DNA of 64,000 nucleotides from Microbacterium sp. GCS4 (GCF_001262495.1 NZ_LGYE01000004.1:124001-188000); one strand, 5' to 3'. Shown: positions 25,344 to 34,327, numbered from the stretch's first letter. The notes: generated by a model from the letters alone, not told the origin. Numbers and translations: made by a program.

Positions 25344-27038
25344 GTGTCGACAGAGCCACGCGTTCTCGCAGGTCGCTACCGCGTCGGCGAGCTCATCGGG
25401 CACGGCGGCATGGCGAAGGTGTACCGCGGCTACGACCTGACTCTGGGCCGTGACGTCGCGATCAAGATCCTCGACCCCGAGCTCGCCCGCGACACCGCGT
25501 TCCGCACCCGCTTCCGCCTCGAGGCGCAGTCGGCGTCGCGCATGTCCCACCCGTCGATCGTGCGCGTCTACGACGCCGGCGACCCCTCGGCTCCGGGCGA
25601 CGACTCGAACGACCCGCCGTACATCGTGATGGAGCTCATCGGCGGCACGCTGCTGAAGGACATCATCGCGCGCGGCCCGGTCCCGGTCGAGGACGCGGTC
25701 CGCTACGTCGACGGCATCCTCGAAGCCCTGGACTACTCGCACCGTGCGGGTGTCGTGCACCGCGACATCAAGCCGGGCAACGTCATGGTGACCGACAAGG
25801 GCCAGGTGAAGGTCATGGACTTCGGCATCGCGCGCGCGGTGTCGGACTCCTCGTCGACGGTGGCCGAGACGACCCAGATCATCGGCACCGCCGCGTACTT
25901 CTCCCCCGAGCAGGCCAAGGGCGAGCCCGTCGACGCACGCGCCGACCTGTACTCGACCGGCGTGGTGCTCTACGAGCTGCTCACCGGGCGTCAGCCGTTC
26001 CGCGGCGAATCTCCCGTGGCCGTCGCCTACCAGCACGTGAGCGAGACCCCCGTGCCTCCCACCGAGGTCAACGAGGACGCCCCTCCCGCGCTCGACCCCA
26101 TCGTGCTGCGCGCGCTCGCGAAGGACCCGTACCAGCGATTCCCGGATGCCGCGCACTTCCGCGCGGCGCTCGACTCGGCGGTCACCGGCGCGACCCCGAC
26201 CCGCAAGGAGATCGGCGCCCTGACGAGCGAGCTGTACGGTCCGAGCCCGCGTCAGGCGCAGGAGACGGCCCGCTCACTCCGTCAGCTCAGCACCGACACG
26301 ACCATGGCCCGCACGCAGTCGGGTCCCCCTGTCGCATGGATCTGGGCCGGCGTCGCGCTGCTGGCGGTGCTGCTCGCGTCGGTGCTGTTCTGGGTCTGGA
26401 CGATCAGCATGCGCCCGGACGAGGTGCCGGCGGACTCCCGTACCGTCCCCGATCTCGTGAACGTGTCGGCCGAGAGGGCGCAGGACGACCTGGGCGAACT
26501 CGATCTCGCGTCGAAGCTCGTGCTCGAGTCGAGCAGCGACATCGCCGAAGGCAACGTGATCCGTACGGATCCCGAGGCCGGCACCGCGGTCACCGAGGGT
26601 GACACCATCACGGTCTACGTCTCGTCGGGCAAGGAGACCGTCGTGGTCCCCACGCTCGAGGGGCTGTCGCTGGATGCCGCGAAGGAGGCTCTCGCGCAGG
26701 CGGGACTGCAGCTCGGCACGGTGATCCAACGCAACGACAAGGGGCTCGCCGCCGACACGGTGATGGAGGCCAGCGAGGCCGCAGAGGCCGAGGTCGCCCC
26801 GAAGACCGCGGTCAACCTGGTCGTCGCGAGCGGACGCATGACCCTCACCGACGTCACGGGGTGGACGCTCACCGCGGCGACCGCGGAGCTCGAGCGCATC
26901 GGGCTCGTGGCGACGCCGGTCGAGCTCACGGACTGCACCCCGAACAACCCGCCCACGGTCGCGGCGATGTCGATCGCTCCGGGCGATGTGCCGATCGGCT
27001 CGACTGTCGAGCTGCGGTACTGCGCGGCCGCGGGCTGA
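25344..27038 (+). CDS. pknB: PknB Ser/Thr protein kinase with three PASTA domains
   Basis: The GTG at 25344 (AGGGGG eight bases upstream) starts a 564-residue kinase: GHGGMAKVYRG, VAIKIL, VHRDIKPGNVM, VMDFGIARA and GTAAYFSPEQ. A membrane span near residue 335-355 (WIWAGVALLAVLLASVLFWV) leads to three PASTA repeats beginning RTVPDLVNVS, TVVVPTLEGLS and MTLTDVTGWT. PASTA domains bind muropeptides or lipid II, so the kinase senses wall state. It sits 59 bases after pknA. Confidence 0.95.
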   Translation: MSTEPRVLAGRYRVGELIGHGGMAKVYRGYDLTLGRDVAIKILDPELARDTAFRTRFRLEAQSASRMSHPSIVRVYDAGDPSAPGDDSNDPPYIVMELIGGTLLKDIIARGPVPVEDAVRYVDGILEALDYSHRAGVVHRDIKPGNVMVTDKGQVKVMDFGIARAVSDSSSTVAETTQIIGTAAYFSPEQAKGEPVDARADLYSTGVVLYELLTGRQPFRGESPVAVAYQHVSETPVPPTEVNEDAPPALDPIVLRALAKDPYQRFPDAAHFRAALDSAVTGATPTRKEIGALTSELYGPSPRQAQETARSLRQLSTDTTMARTQSGPPVAWIWAGVALLAVLLASVLFWVWTISMRPDEVPADSRTVPDLVNVSAERAQDDLGELDLASKLVLESSSDIAEGNVIRTDPEAGTAVTEGDTITVYVSSGKETVVVPTLEGLSLDAAKEALAQAGLQLGTVIQRNDKGLAADTVMEASEAAEAEVAPKTAVNLVVASGRMTLTDVTGWTLTAATAELERIGLVATPVELTDCTPNNPPTVAAMSIAPGDVPIGSTVELRYCAAAG

Positions 27039-27070
27039 TCCGCCGCACGCGAAACGTCGCAGGCACGGGT

Positions 27071-27706
27071 TCAGCCGCGCGACAGGGGATGCAGACGCTC
27101 GGCGCGCGGCACGGCGTCGCGATCGCCGCACAGCGAGAGCCAGTTCGCGAGCAGCCGGTATCCGCCGTCGGTGAGCACGCTCTCCGGGTGGAACTGCACG
27201 CCGAGGATCGACAGCTCTGCGTGAGCGAGCGCCATCACGGTGCCGGTCGCGGTCCGCGCGGTCACGATGAGCTCCTCGGGAAGCTGCTGCTCGTCGAGGG
27301 CCAGAGAGTGGTAGCGACCGACCGCGAACGGTGAGGGGATGCCGTCGAACAGCGCCGAGCCGTCGTGTGCGACCTCCGACACCATGCCGTGCATGAGTTC
27401 CGGAGCCTCGGTGACGGGAGCGCCGAAGGCCGCGCCGATGGCCTGATGTCCGAGGCAGACGCCGAGCAGCGGCATCCCCAGCCGGGCCGCGAGTCCCACC
27501 GCCGCGATCGAGGCTCCGGCGTCGGCGGGAGCGCCCGGTCCCGGGGAGACGAGAAGGGCGTCGAACTGCGGCAGCATCCCCTCCAGGATCGCCGCGTCGA
27601 CGGCATCCGCCTCGATCATCGCGACGTCTGCGCCGAGCTCGCGCAGATAGCCGACGAGTGTGTGCACGAAGCTGTCGTGGTTGTCCACGACGAGCACGCG
27701 GGTCAT
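27071..27706 (-). CDS. Glutamine amidotransferase (PabA/TrpG type)
   Basis: The 211-residue class I amidotransferase begins MTRVLVVDNHDSFVHTLVGY. The nucleophile is Cys84 in LGVCLGHQAIG, and the catalytic His/Glu lie in VQFHPESVL. It would supply ammonia for 4-amino-4-deoxychorismate or anthranilate, but no pabB/trpE partner is adjacent. In this conserved actinobacterial block the gene regularly sits next to pknB. It is convergent with pknB. Confidence 0.9.
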   Translation of the reverse strand: MTRVLVVDNHDSFVHTLVGYLRELGADVAMIEADAVDAAILEGMLPQFDALLVSPGPGAPADAGASIAAVGLAARLGMPLLGVCLGHQAIGAAFGAPVTEAPELMHGMVSEVAHDGSALFDGIPSPFAVGRYHSLALDEQQLPEELIVTARTATGTVMALAHAELSILGVQFHPESVLTDGGYRLLANWLSLCGDRDAVPRAERLHPLSRG

Positions 27707-27858
27707 TCGAGGTCGACCTCGCCCGGGGCGATGATCGGACTCAGCCACGGGAACACGTACCAGAACAGCCCGTAGAGCACGGCCGAGACGACCACGAGCA
27801 GGATGAACAGCTTGAGCCACCAGGGGCCGGGCAGGATGCGCCAGAGTGCGGCGTACAT
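27703..27858 (-). CDS. Small one-pass membrane protein, unknown
   Basis: The 51-residue protein MYAALWRILPGPWWLKLFIL and onward has one membrane segment and an acidic C-terminus (APGEVDLE). AAGGA precedes its ATG and its stop overlaps the amidotransferase start by 4 bases, which argues for a real gene. Small membrane proteins occupy the same position in related genomes. Its role is unknown. Confidence 0.75.
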   Translation of the reverse strand: MYAALWRILPGPWWLKLFILLVVVSAVLYGLFWYVFPWLSPIIAPGEVDLE

Positions 27859-27880
27859 GGTTCCTTCTCGTTCCCTTCGG

Positions 27881-28675
27881 TCAGATCGACGGCGCGGCCG
27901 GCGGCGGCGGTGGGTCGGTGAGTGCCGGGGGCGGACCCTCGGCGCGAGGCTGGAAGCTCTCGAAGACGCCGTATGCGACGATGCGCTCGGCGAGCGAGTA
28001 CAGCGGCGAGCAGGCCGTGAGCGTGATGTAGCGCTCACCGGTCTCGACCCCGGGCATCTGCGGCACGTCGAGCAGCACGTCGGTCTGTGTCGGCTTGACG
28101 TACTCGAGCGTGCGGAAGCGGTAGGTGAACCAGCCGTCGGCCGTCTCGACAACGATCGCGTCGCCGAGCTGCAGCTTGTCGAGCTGGTTGAACGGCTTGC
28201 CCCAGGTGGTGCGGTGCCCGGCCATCGCGAAGTTGCCGACCTCGCCCGGCATCTTCGAGTTCGTGTAGACGCCGATGCCGAGCTTGTCGAGTGTGCGGGC
28301 GCGGCTCGTGCCGCCGTAGATCCCGACGTTGTACTCGGAGCCGAAGCGGGGGATGTGCATCTGGGCGAGCCACTGCGCATCGGCGGGCGGCGCGGGGATC
28401 ACCGGCTCGTACACGGTGGTGCCGTCGTCGGTCTCCACGACCGGCGGGAGCTCGGGCACAGGAGCCTCCGCGAGCTCCTGCGACATCTGCGCGCCCTCGT
28501 CGTTCTTCTGCGCGCTGATGATGATGTCGCCGATCCACATCTGCCAGGCGACGAACAGCAGCACCAGGACGCCGGCGGTCAGCAGGAGCTCACCGAGGAC
28601 GCTGGTGACGGTGGCGCGCGATCGAGGGCGGCGGCCTCGGCCACGTCGCTCCCCCGAGACGACGGATGCGGTCAT
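27881..28675 (-). CDS. Class E sortase
   Basis: The 264-residue protein has a basic N-terminus, one membrane span (LLLTAGVLVLLFVAWQMWIG) and an extracytoplasmic sortase domain. Catalytic Cys222 lies in TLTACSPLYS and the conserved Arg231 in LAERIVAYG; the His is in MAGHRTTWG. Class E sortases recognise LAXTG signals. A protein with LAGTG at its C-terminus is encoded at 35524-41553, so at least one substrate is in this window. Confidence 0.92.
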   Translation of the reverse strand: MTASVVSGERRGRGRRPRSRATVTSVLGELLLTAGVLVLLFVAWQMWIGDIIISAQKNDEGAQMSQELAEAPVPELPPVVETDDGTTVYEPVIPAPPADAQWLAQMHIPRFGSEYNVGIYGGTSRARTLDKLGIGVYTNSKMPGEVGNFAMAGHRTTWGKPFNQLDKLQLGDAIVVETADGWFTYRFRTLEYVKPTQTDVLLDVPQMPGVETGERYITLTACSPLYSLAERIVAYGVFESFQPRAEGPPPALTDPPPPPAAPSI

Positions 28676-28752
28676 GGCGCGATCCTATCCCGCGGGCCTG
28701 TGCACCGGCCCCGGATCGACGCCTGCTTTCCGTCGCATATACCTCTCATGGG

Positions 28753-28758
28753 TACAAT
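28753..28758 (+). promoter_or_regulatory. -10 box of crgA, likely leaderless transcript
   Basis: TACAAT lies exactly six bases before the crgA ATG, and no ribosome-binding site is visible. Transcription would begin at or next to the start codon. The -35 region is not clear. Confidence 0.5.
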
Positions 28759-28764
28759 GTCGGA

Positions 28765-29004
28765 ATGGCACGAGAGCGCAAGACCGAAGAGCCCGACGCA
28801 CGGCGCACCGAGGGCGAATCCGCACCCAACGCGGTGTGGTTCAAGCCGGTGATGATCGGCTTCATGCTGCTGGGTCTCGCATGGATCCTCGTGTTCTACA
28901 TCTCCGGGATGCAGTTCCCGATCCCCGGTCTCGACAACTGGAACCTCGCGATCGGTCTGGGCATCGCCCTCATCGGGTTCCTGATGACCACCCGCTGGCG
29001 CTAG
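28765..29004 (+). CDS. crgA: CrgA cell-division protein
   Basis: The 79-residue protein has a charged N-terminus (MARERKTEEPDARRTEGESA), then two membrane segments (VMIGFMLLGLAWILVFYISG and LAIGLGIALIGFLMTTRW) with PIPGLDNWN between them, the CrgA pattern. CrgA is an actinobacterial division protein that recruits PBPs and FtsI to the septum. It is divergent from the sortase gene. Confidence 0.95.
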   Translation: MARERKTEEPDARRTEGESAPNAVWFKPVMIGFMLLGLAWILVFYISGMQFPIPGLDNWNLAIGLGIALIGFLMTTRWR

Positions 29005-29023
29005 ACGCCGCCCCCTCTGCCTC

Positions 29024-29052
29024 GAAGGCCCCTCGCATCGCGAGGGGCCTTC
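29024..29052. terminator. crgA terminator
   Basis: GAAGGCCCCTCGC and its complement form a 13-base stem with a 3-base loop, 20 bases after the crgA stop. Confidence 0.8.
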
Positions 29053-29069
29053 TGCTGTCTCCCGGGATG

Positions 29070-29176
29070 TTTCCCACAGTCGTCCACAAGGTCACCACAG
29101 AGTTATCCACAGGGTTGTGCACACCTGGGGAGAATTACACGGATGTTATTCACACCTGTTAACGAACCTGTTAACA
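29070..29176. other. DnaA-box-like cluster with GTTAAC repeats
   Basis: This AT-richer gap holds a perfect DnaA box TTATCCACA (29103-29111), TTATTCACA (29146-29154), TTGTGCACA (29115-29123) and a one-mismatch copy TTTCCCACA (29070-29078), all on the plus strand. Two CCTGTTAAC units follow at 29155-29163 and 29167-29175. The replication origin proper should lie near dnaA beyond the right edge, so this may be a titration or regulatory site. Confidence 0.65.
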
Positions 29177-29184
29177 ACCGCTGA

Positions 29185-30081
29185 TCAGGCGTAGACCGAG
29201 GTGATCAGCAGGGGAGGGACGACCGCGACGACGGCGATGAGCAACAGCGTGAGTCCCACGAGCATCGCGATCTGCGCCGCGCGCTGCTCACGTCTCCGCG
29301 TGCGCGTGAGGATCAGTGCCGCGACTGCGCCCACGACGGCTCCACCCAGGTGCGCCTGCCAGGCGATGCCGGGAACGAAGAACCCGAAGACGAAGTTGAT
29401 GCCGAGGATCACGAGGATGCCGGTGACGTTCGCCCCGATGTGCCGCCCGATGATGAGCAGAGCGGCCATGAGCCCGAAGATCGCCCCGGAGGCGCCGACC
29501 GTCGCCGTCCCCGGATCGAGGAGGGCGACGGCCACCGAACCGCCGAGACCGCTGATGAGGTAAAGCGACAGGAAACGGACGCGACCGAGCATCGGCTCGA
29601 GACTCTGCCCCAGCATCCACAGGGCGAGCATGTTCAGACCGAGATGGATGAAGCCGCCGTGCGCGAAGACCGCGGTGAGCATGCGCCACGGCTCGAATGG
29701 CAGGAGGAAGAGGTCGGGATACAGGTAGCGGGGCGCGAACAGCAACTGTGCGGTGATGGCGTCGCCGAGGCCAGGCACCATCTGCAGCAGGCCGATGATC
29801 GAGGTCACCAGCAGCAGCGCGTAGGTGACGACGGGCTTGCCGCTGCGTGCGGTGCCCATGGCCGGGCGCGTGCCCCAGCGACGCGCGGCCCTCTTCTGGG
29901 CGGGGGTGCGGTTCTTGCGCTCCGCGGCCATGCATTCGGGGCAGATGACCCCGACCGCGGCCTGGGTCTGACACTCGGGGCAGATGGTGCGCAGGCACCG
30001 CTGGCAGAGCACGAAGCTCTGCCGATCCGGATGCCGGTAGCAGAAGTTGTCGCGGTTGTCCGCGAACTCAGGCGTGGTCAT
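29185..30081 (-). CDS. Rhomboid intramembrane serine protease with N-terminal zinc ribbon
   Basis: The 298-residue protein starts with a cysteine-rich module (CYRHPDRQSFVLCQRC, then CPECQTQ and CPEC, residues 14-50), probably zinc binding. The rhomboid domain has six or seven membrane segments, the HGGFIHLGLNMLALW helix, catalytic Ser198 in VGASGAIFG and His244 in AHLGGAVVG. It cleaves membrane proteins within the bilayer; the substrate is unknown. Its position beside the cyclophilin gene is conserved in actinobacteria. Confidence 0.93.
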   Translation of the reverse strand: MTTPEFADNRDNFCYRHPDRQSFVLCQRCLRTICPECQTQAAVGVICPECMAAERKNRTPAQKRAARRWGTRPAMGTARSGKPVVTYALLLVTSIIGLLQMVPGLGDAITAQLLFAPRYLYPDLFLLPFEPWRMLTAVFAHGGFIHLGLNMLALWMLGQSLEPMLGRVRFLSLYLISGLGGSVAVALLDPGTATVGASGAIFGLMAALLIIGRHIGANVTGILVILGINFVFGFFVPGIAWQAHLGGAVVGAVAALILTRTRRREQRAAQIAMLVGLTLLLIAVVAVVPPLLITSVYA

Positions 30082-30102
30082 CCGGATCGGCCAGCCTCAG
30101 GC

Positions 30103-30660
30103 TCAGGCGGCGACGATGTCGATCGACTGCAGGACGACCGGCTCGATGGGACGGTCGCCCGCGGCGGTCGGCACCGCGGCGATCGCGTCGACGACGGCCT
30201 TGGACGCGTCGTCGGCGACCTCGCCGAAGATCGTGTGCTTGCCCTGCAGCCACGGGGTCGGGTCGGTCGTGATGAAGAACTGCGAACCGTTGGTGCCCTC
30301 GACCTGACCCGTGATCGCGTTGCGACGCAGACCGGCGTTCGCCATGGCGAGGATGTACGGGTCGTTGAAGTTCAGGTCTCCGTGGATCTCGTCGTTGAAG
30401 TTGTAGCCGGGACCGCCGACGCCCTGACCGAGCGGGTCGCCGCCCTGGATCATGAAGTTGGGGATGATGCGGTGGAAGATGACGTCCTTGTAGAGCGGTC
30501 CCTCGCCGGGCTTGCCGGTGGCGGGGTCGGTCCACTCCTGGGTGCCGTCGGCCAGGCCGACGAAGTTCTTGACCGTCTTCGGGGCGTGGTCGCCGAAGAG
30601 GTTGATGACGATGTCACCGTGGTTGGTGTGCAGGGTTGCGACGTGAGAAGCATGAGCCAT
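30103..30660 (-). CDS. Cyclophilin-type peptidyl-prolyl isomerase
   Basis: The 185-residue protein is a cytoplasmic cyclophilin: FGDHAPKTVKNFVGLADG, FHRIIPNFMIQGGDP with the catalytic Arg, NGSQFFITTDPTPWLQGKHT and IFGEV. It catalyses cis-trans isomerisation of proline bonds during folding. The ATG is the natural N-terminus (MAHASHVATLHTNHGDIVIN). It is upstream of the rhomboid gene on the same strand. Confidence 0.95.
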   Translation of the reverse strand: MAHASHVATLHTNHGDIVINLFGDHAPKTVKNFVGLADGTQEWTDPATGKPGEGPLYKDVIFHRIIPNFMIQGGDPLGQGVGGPGYNFNDEIHGDLNFNDPYILAMANAGLRRNAITGQVEGTNGSQFFITTDPTPWLQGKHTIFGEVADDASKAVVDAIAAVPTAAGDRPIEPVVLQSIDIVAA

Positions 30661-30805
30661 GCCCTCATTCTCTCAGAGCTTCGTGTGGATCGGCCGGGAT
30701 CTAGCGTCGATCCGCCCTCAGCGCAAGGGCTCGGCGATTCCCTCGCCCCTTCCAGGGTGGCGTGGCAAGATGGTGAACCCGTACTCCAATCGACAGGAGA
30801 GCATC

Positions 30806-31327
30806 GTGAGCATCAGCCGCAAGCGGAAGAAGGAACTGCGTCGGCTCCAGTCCGACGCCAACCAGCTGTGGGAGAACCAGCAGATCCTCGTCGGCCACGC
30901 CGCCGATGTCGCTCGTGAGGCGGGCCGTCAGCTCGGCCACTTCGGACGTGAGCAGGTCGCGCCCGTCGTGCAGGACACGTACAACCGCCGCGTCGCTCCC
31001 GTGCTCGACCAGGGTGCTCGCCTCGGCCGTCACGTGGTCGACGACAAGGTCGTCCCGATCGTCGGCGGCGTCGTCGGCAGCGCGCTCACCGCGTGGGACG
31101 TCGCGAACGCCAAGCGCCACGGCTTCGAGAAGAACGTGAACAAGGCCACGAAAAAGGTCCGCAAGGCCGTGCAGCCCGAGAAGAAGGGTCCCGGCGCCGG
31201 CGCCGTCATCGCCGTGATCCTCGGTGTCGCCGCTGCCGTCGGCGTGCTGTACACCGCCTGGCAGGCGCTTCGCGCCGACGACGAGCTGTGGGTCGCCGAC
31301 GACCCGCTGTCCGCTCCCGACGCGTGA
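30806..31327 (+). CDS. Helical protein with C-terminal membrane segment, unknown
   Basis: The GTG at 30806 (AGGAGA six bases upstream) opens a 173-residue protein. It has a basic N-terminus (SISRKRKKELRRLQ), a long amphipathic helical region, and a single hydrophobic segment near the end (AGAVIAVILGVAAAVGVLYT) followed by an acidic tail. It overlaps the next gene by 4 bases (GTGA). I do not recognise the family. Confidence 0.7.
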   Translation: MSISRKRKKELRRLQSDANQLWENQQILVGHAADVAREAGRQLGHFGREQVAPVVQDTYNRRVAPVLDQGARLGRHVVDDKVVPIVGGVVGSALTAWDVANAKRHGFEKNVNKATKKVRKAVQPEKKGPGAGAVIAVILGVAAAVGVLYTAWQALRADDELWVADDPLSAPDA

Positions 31328-31839
31328 CCGCGCCCCACGATCCGTCGGCCTCCGGGTCGGCGGATCCGCACGCGCGCGTGAAGGACGCCGCGGCCGCACG
31401 TGATCTCGCTATCGAGATCCGCGAGCGTCCCGCGGCGAACAGCCTGGTCGAAGCGGCCGAGATCCTCGGCATGCCGCCGTCCGGCATCGTCAAGACGCTC
31501 GTCGTCAAGCGATCCGACGACACCTACCTGTTCGCGCTGGTACCCGGCGGGCGTTCGATCTCCTGGGCCAAGCTGCGGGCGGTCGTCGGCGTGAACAAGC
31601 TCCGTCTGCCCGAGGCCGAGCTGGCCCTCGCCGCCACGGGCTACGAGCGGGGGACGATCGTGCCCATCGGCAGCACGACCGACTGGCCCGTCTTCGCGGA
31701 CGAGACCATCGTCGGTCAGCGGATCGCGATGGGGGCCGGTGCGCACGGGTACAGCCTGTTCGTCGACGCCGACGACCTGATCGCCGCATACGGGGCGACC
31801 GTGGCCGACATCTCGGTGCCCGAGGAGCCCCGGGGCTGA
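31324..31839 (+). CDS. YbaK/EbsC-family aminoacyl-tRNA deacylase
   Basis: The 171-residue protein from GTG 31324 has the YbaK fold: GIVKTLVVKRSDDTYLFALV with the key Lys, LRLPEAELALAATGYERGTI and VPIGSTTDWPVFADETI. Members hydrolyse mischarged Cys-tRNA-Pro or Ala-tRNA-Pro in trans. Start choice rests on the 4-base overlap with the upstream gene. Confidence 0.88.
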   Translation: MTAPHDPSASGSADPHARVKDAAAARDLAIEIRERPAANSLVEAAEILGMPPSGIVKTLVVKRSDDTYLFALVPGGRSISWAKLRAVVGVNKLRLPEAELALAATGYERGTIVPIGSTTDWPVFADETIVGQRIAMGAGAHGYSLFVDADDLIAAYGATVADISVPEEPRG

Positions 31840-31870
31840 CGCCAGCCTTCGCTTCCTGTGCCGAGCGCGT

Positions 31871-32293
31871 TCAGAGCAGCCCGGCCATGCGCAGCGAGAT
31901 GTCGACGAGCTTCACGCGCTGCAGCTCGGCCACGGACTTCAGCGGGTACCACGCCGCCATGTCGGTCGATCCATCGGTCTCGTACTGCAGACGACCGCCC
32001 GTGACGCTCGCGCGGTACACGATGCGGAGCGTGTGCAGCGGCTGATCGGAGTCGTTGACTCGCTGGGATGCCGGGATCACGCGCGAGTGGATCCCGAGGA
32101 GCTCGCCGACCTTGACGGTGTACCCGGTCTCCTCGCGCAGCTCGCGGCGCACCGCCGCCTGCGGATCCTCGCCCGGTTCGAGTCCGCCGCCGGGCATGGT
32201 CCACGCGACCCGGCGTCCCTCGATCCAGCGCGCCAGCAGCAGCCGCCCGTCGTCATCGGTGACGACTGCGTATGCCGCGACACGCATGTCCAT
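31871..32293 (-). CDS. NUDIX hydrolase
   Basis: The 140-residue protein contains a full Nudix box, G-x5-E-x7-REUXEEXGU, read here as GLEPGEDPQAAVRRELREET followed by GYTV. The N-terminus is MDMRVAAYAVVTDDDGRLLL. The family hydrolyses nucleoside diphosphates linked to another group; the substrate is unknown. Confidence 0.92.
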   Translation of the reverse strand: MDMRVAAYAVVTDDDGRLLLARWIEGRRVAWTMPGGGLEPGEDPQAAVRRELREETGYTVKVGELLGIHSRVIPASQRVNDSDQPLHTLRIVYRASVTGGRLQYETDGSTDMAAWYPLKSVAELQRVKLVDISLRMAGLL

Positions 32294-32462
32294 CTCCCCA
32301 CCCTAACCGGACGGGCATGGATCGCGGGCCGGTATGTCCCCGGGTCGCCTCGGCCCCGCTCCGTTCCGCGTCGTGGGAATCGATCACGAATCGAGAAGCG
32401 CCGACCGCGGCGGCATCCCTAGGGTGAGGTCATCACCGAGAACCCCAGGAGAGGAGCCAGAG

Positions 32463-32909
32463 ATGGCCGACAAGGAGACCGGCTTCAGCGCCGAAGAGCG
32501 CGAGGCCATGAAGGCCGCAGCCGACGACAAGAAGAAGGCGCGCTCGCGCGCCAAGAAGACCCCGGAGGAGGTGCGTGCAGAGGGCGAGGCCGACCTCAAG
32601 GCGTCGCTCGAGAAGCTGTCCGACACCGACCGCGAGATCGCGGAGGGGCTGAACGCCCTCGTGTCGGAGGTCGCGCCCGAGCTCATGCCGCGCACGTACT
32701 ACGGCATGCCCGCGTGGGCGAAGGACGGCAAGGTGCTGTGCTTCTTCCAGCCCGCGAGCAAGTTCAAGACCCGCTACGGCACGTTCGGCTTCGAGCAGCC
32801 GGCGAACCTCGACGACGGCACACTCTGGCCGACCGCGTACGCGGTGCTCGCGCTCGACGCGGCGAACCGGAAGTTCCTCGCGGAACGCCTGCGCCTGGCG
32901 GTGAGCTGA
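32463..32909 (+). CDS. DUF1801-domain protein
   Basis: The 148-residue protein has a highly charged N-terminal third (DDKKKARSRAKKTPEEVRAE) followed by a DUF1801/YdhG-like domain: VAPELMPRTYYGMPAWAKDG, CFFQPASKFKTRYGTFGF and a C-terminal helix. DUF1801 proteins have been linked to iron handling in Bacillus but are mostly uncharacterised. GGAGAGGAG precedes the ATG. Confidence 0.8.
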   Translation: MADKETGFSAEEREAMKAAADDKKKARSRAKKTPEEVRAEGEADLKASLEKLSDTDREIAEGLNALVSEVAPELMPRTYYGMPAWAKDGKVLCFFQPASKFKTRYGTFGFEQPANLDDGTLWPTAYAVLALDAANRKFLAERLRLAVS

Positions 32910-32997
32910 GCCGTCTCATCGCGCGGCGGACGGCGGGTCAGGAACGTATGCCGGGATACCACGAGTTCCCGGCATACGAGCCGATATCACTGGAGGT

Positions 32998-34224
32998 ATG
33001 ACACCTCGCAGACGACTCGGAGCGACCACGCTCGCCGTGGCCGCGATCACCGCCACCGGACTCCTCACCGCCCCCGCATCCGCCTTCGGCCACGGCTACG
33101 TGGGAGGGTCGTCCTCGACCCTGATCTCCCGCGCCGCCTGGTCGGCGAACGCGGATCGCGGAACCGTGCAGTTCGAGCCGCAGAGCCTCGAGGCACCGAA
33201 AGGATTCCCCGCGGGCGGCCCCGCCGACGGACGACTCGCCTCGGCCGGCGGGCTCTTCGGTGGCACGCTCGACGAGCAGACCGCGACGCGGTGGCAGAAG
33301 AACGTCGTCGAGGCGGGACCCGTGCAGGTGGCGTGGTCGCTGACGGCTGCCCACCGCACCGCCCAGTGGCGGTACTTCATCACGAAGCCCGGATGGGATC
33401 CGAACGACGAGCTGGAGCGTGCGGACCTCGAGCCGCTCGCGACCTTCGACGGACGCGGGGACATCCCGGCGGTCCCCACCGTGCACACCCTCACGATCCC
33501 GTCGACCCACACCGGCTACCACGTCATCTACGCGGTGTGGGACATCGCCGACACCACCAACGCGTTCTACAACACGATCGACATCGACGTCCGCGGCGGG
33601 GGAGCGGGCACGACCCCACCGGTGACGACGCCTCCCGTCACCGTGCCTCCCGTCACCGTCCCGCCGGTGACCGTGCCGCCGGTGACCGCGCCGCCGGTCA
33701 TCGCCCCTCCCACGACCGCACCGCCGGTCACGACGCCCCCGACGGCGACCGCGCCCGGCACGCCGAGCGGGGTGCACTCCATGGGTCGCACCGCGTCGAG
33801 CGTCGACCTGATGTGGAAGGGCCCGGCGGGTGCGACCTCGTACCGCATCGAGCGCTCCACCGACGGGATCGCCTACTCCGCGGTCGGAACCTCGGTCACG
33901 GCGCGTTACCTGGACTCGGGCCTCGCCGCGGGCACGACGTACCGCTACCGGATCGTCGCCGTGTCGGCGGCGGGCGAGGCGGCGAGCGCCGTGTTCACCG
34001 TCTCGACGACCGCTGCCGCGCCGACACCGCCCGCACCCGTGACACCGTCCGTCACCACGCCCGCCGCCGAGATCCCGGCCTGGACGGCCGTCGGCACGTA
34101 CACCCGGGGTGACCTGCGCCGCCATGAGGGCGTCGTGTACCGGGCCGTGCAGTCGCACCGTGCCTGGGGCGACCCCTCCTGGATCACCGCCCTCGCTCTG
34201 TGGGAGCCGGTGGGCACCCGCTGA
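32998..34224 (+). CDS. AA10 lytic polysaccharide monooxygenase with FN3 and chitin-binding modules
   Basis: The 408-residue secreted protein has a signal peptide ending ASAFG, so the mature chain begins with His32 (HGYVGG), as the copper histidine brace requires. The second brace His is His119 (TAAHRTAQWRYFITK), and NAFY near residue 190 supplies the axial Phe. Residues about 204-256 are a TPPVT/VPPVT repeat linker, followed by an FN3 domain and a C-terminal CBM5/12-like module (WTAVGTYTRGDLRRHEGVVY ... WEPVG). AA10 enzymes oxidatively cleave chitin or cellulose; the CBM type suggests chitin. A strong terminator follows. Confidence 0.93.
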   Translation: MTPRRRLGATTLAVAAITATGLLTAPASAFGHGYVGGSSSTLISRAAWSANADRGTVQFEPQSLEAPKGFPAGGPADGRLASAGGLFGGTLDEQTATRWQKNVVEAGPVQVAWSLTAAHRTAQWRYFITKPGWDPNDELERADLEPLATFDGRGDIPAVPTVHTLTIPSTHTGYHVIYAVWDIADTTNAFYNTIDIDVRGGGAGTTPPVTTPPVTVPPVTVPPVTVPPVTAPPVIAPPTTAPPVTTPPTATAPGTPSGVHSMGRTASSVDLMWKGPAGATSYRIERSTDGIAYSAVGTSVTARYLDSGLAAGTTYRYRIVAVSAAGEAASAVFTVSTTAAAPTPPAPVTPSVTTPAAEIPAWTAVGTYTRGDLRRHEGVVYRAVQSHRAWGDPSWITALALWEPVGTR

Positions 34225-34235
34225 TCAGCTCCGAC

Positions 34236-34269
34236 ATCGTGCCCTCCCGACCTTCCGGGAGGGCACGAT
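34236..34269. terminator. Terminator after the LPMO gene
   Basis: A 14-base perfect stem (ATCGTGCCCTCCCG and complement) with a 6-base loop begins 12 bases after the LPMO stop. Confidence 0.8.
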
Positions 34270-34327
34270 CGGTTCCGGGGGCGCAGGACCGTGTCGCCGA
34301 CGGCCCCGTCGCAGTAGCGTGGATGCC

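Noticed and set aside
29070..29176. This gap as the chromosomal origin itself
   Set aside because: dnaA and dnaN are not adjacent; gene order places them beyond the right edge.
33617..33740. Tandem DNA repeats that could suggest a CRISPR or satellite
   Set aside because: They encode the TPPVT/VPPVT linker of the monooxygenase; there are no unique spacers.
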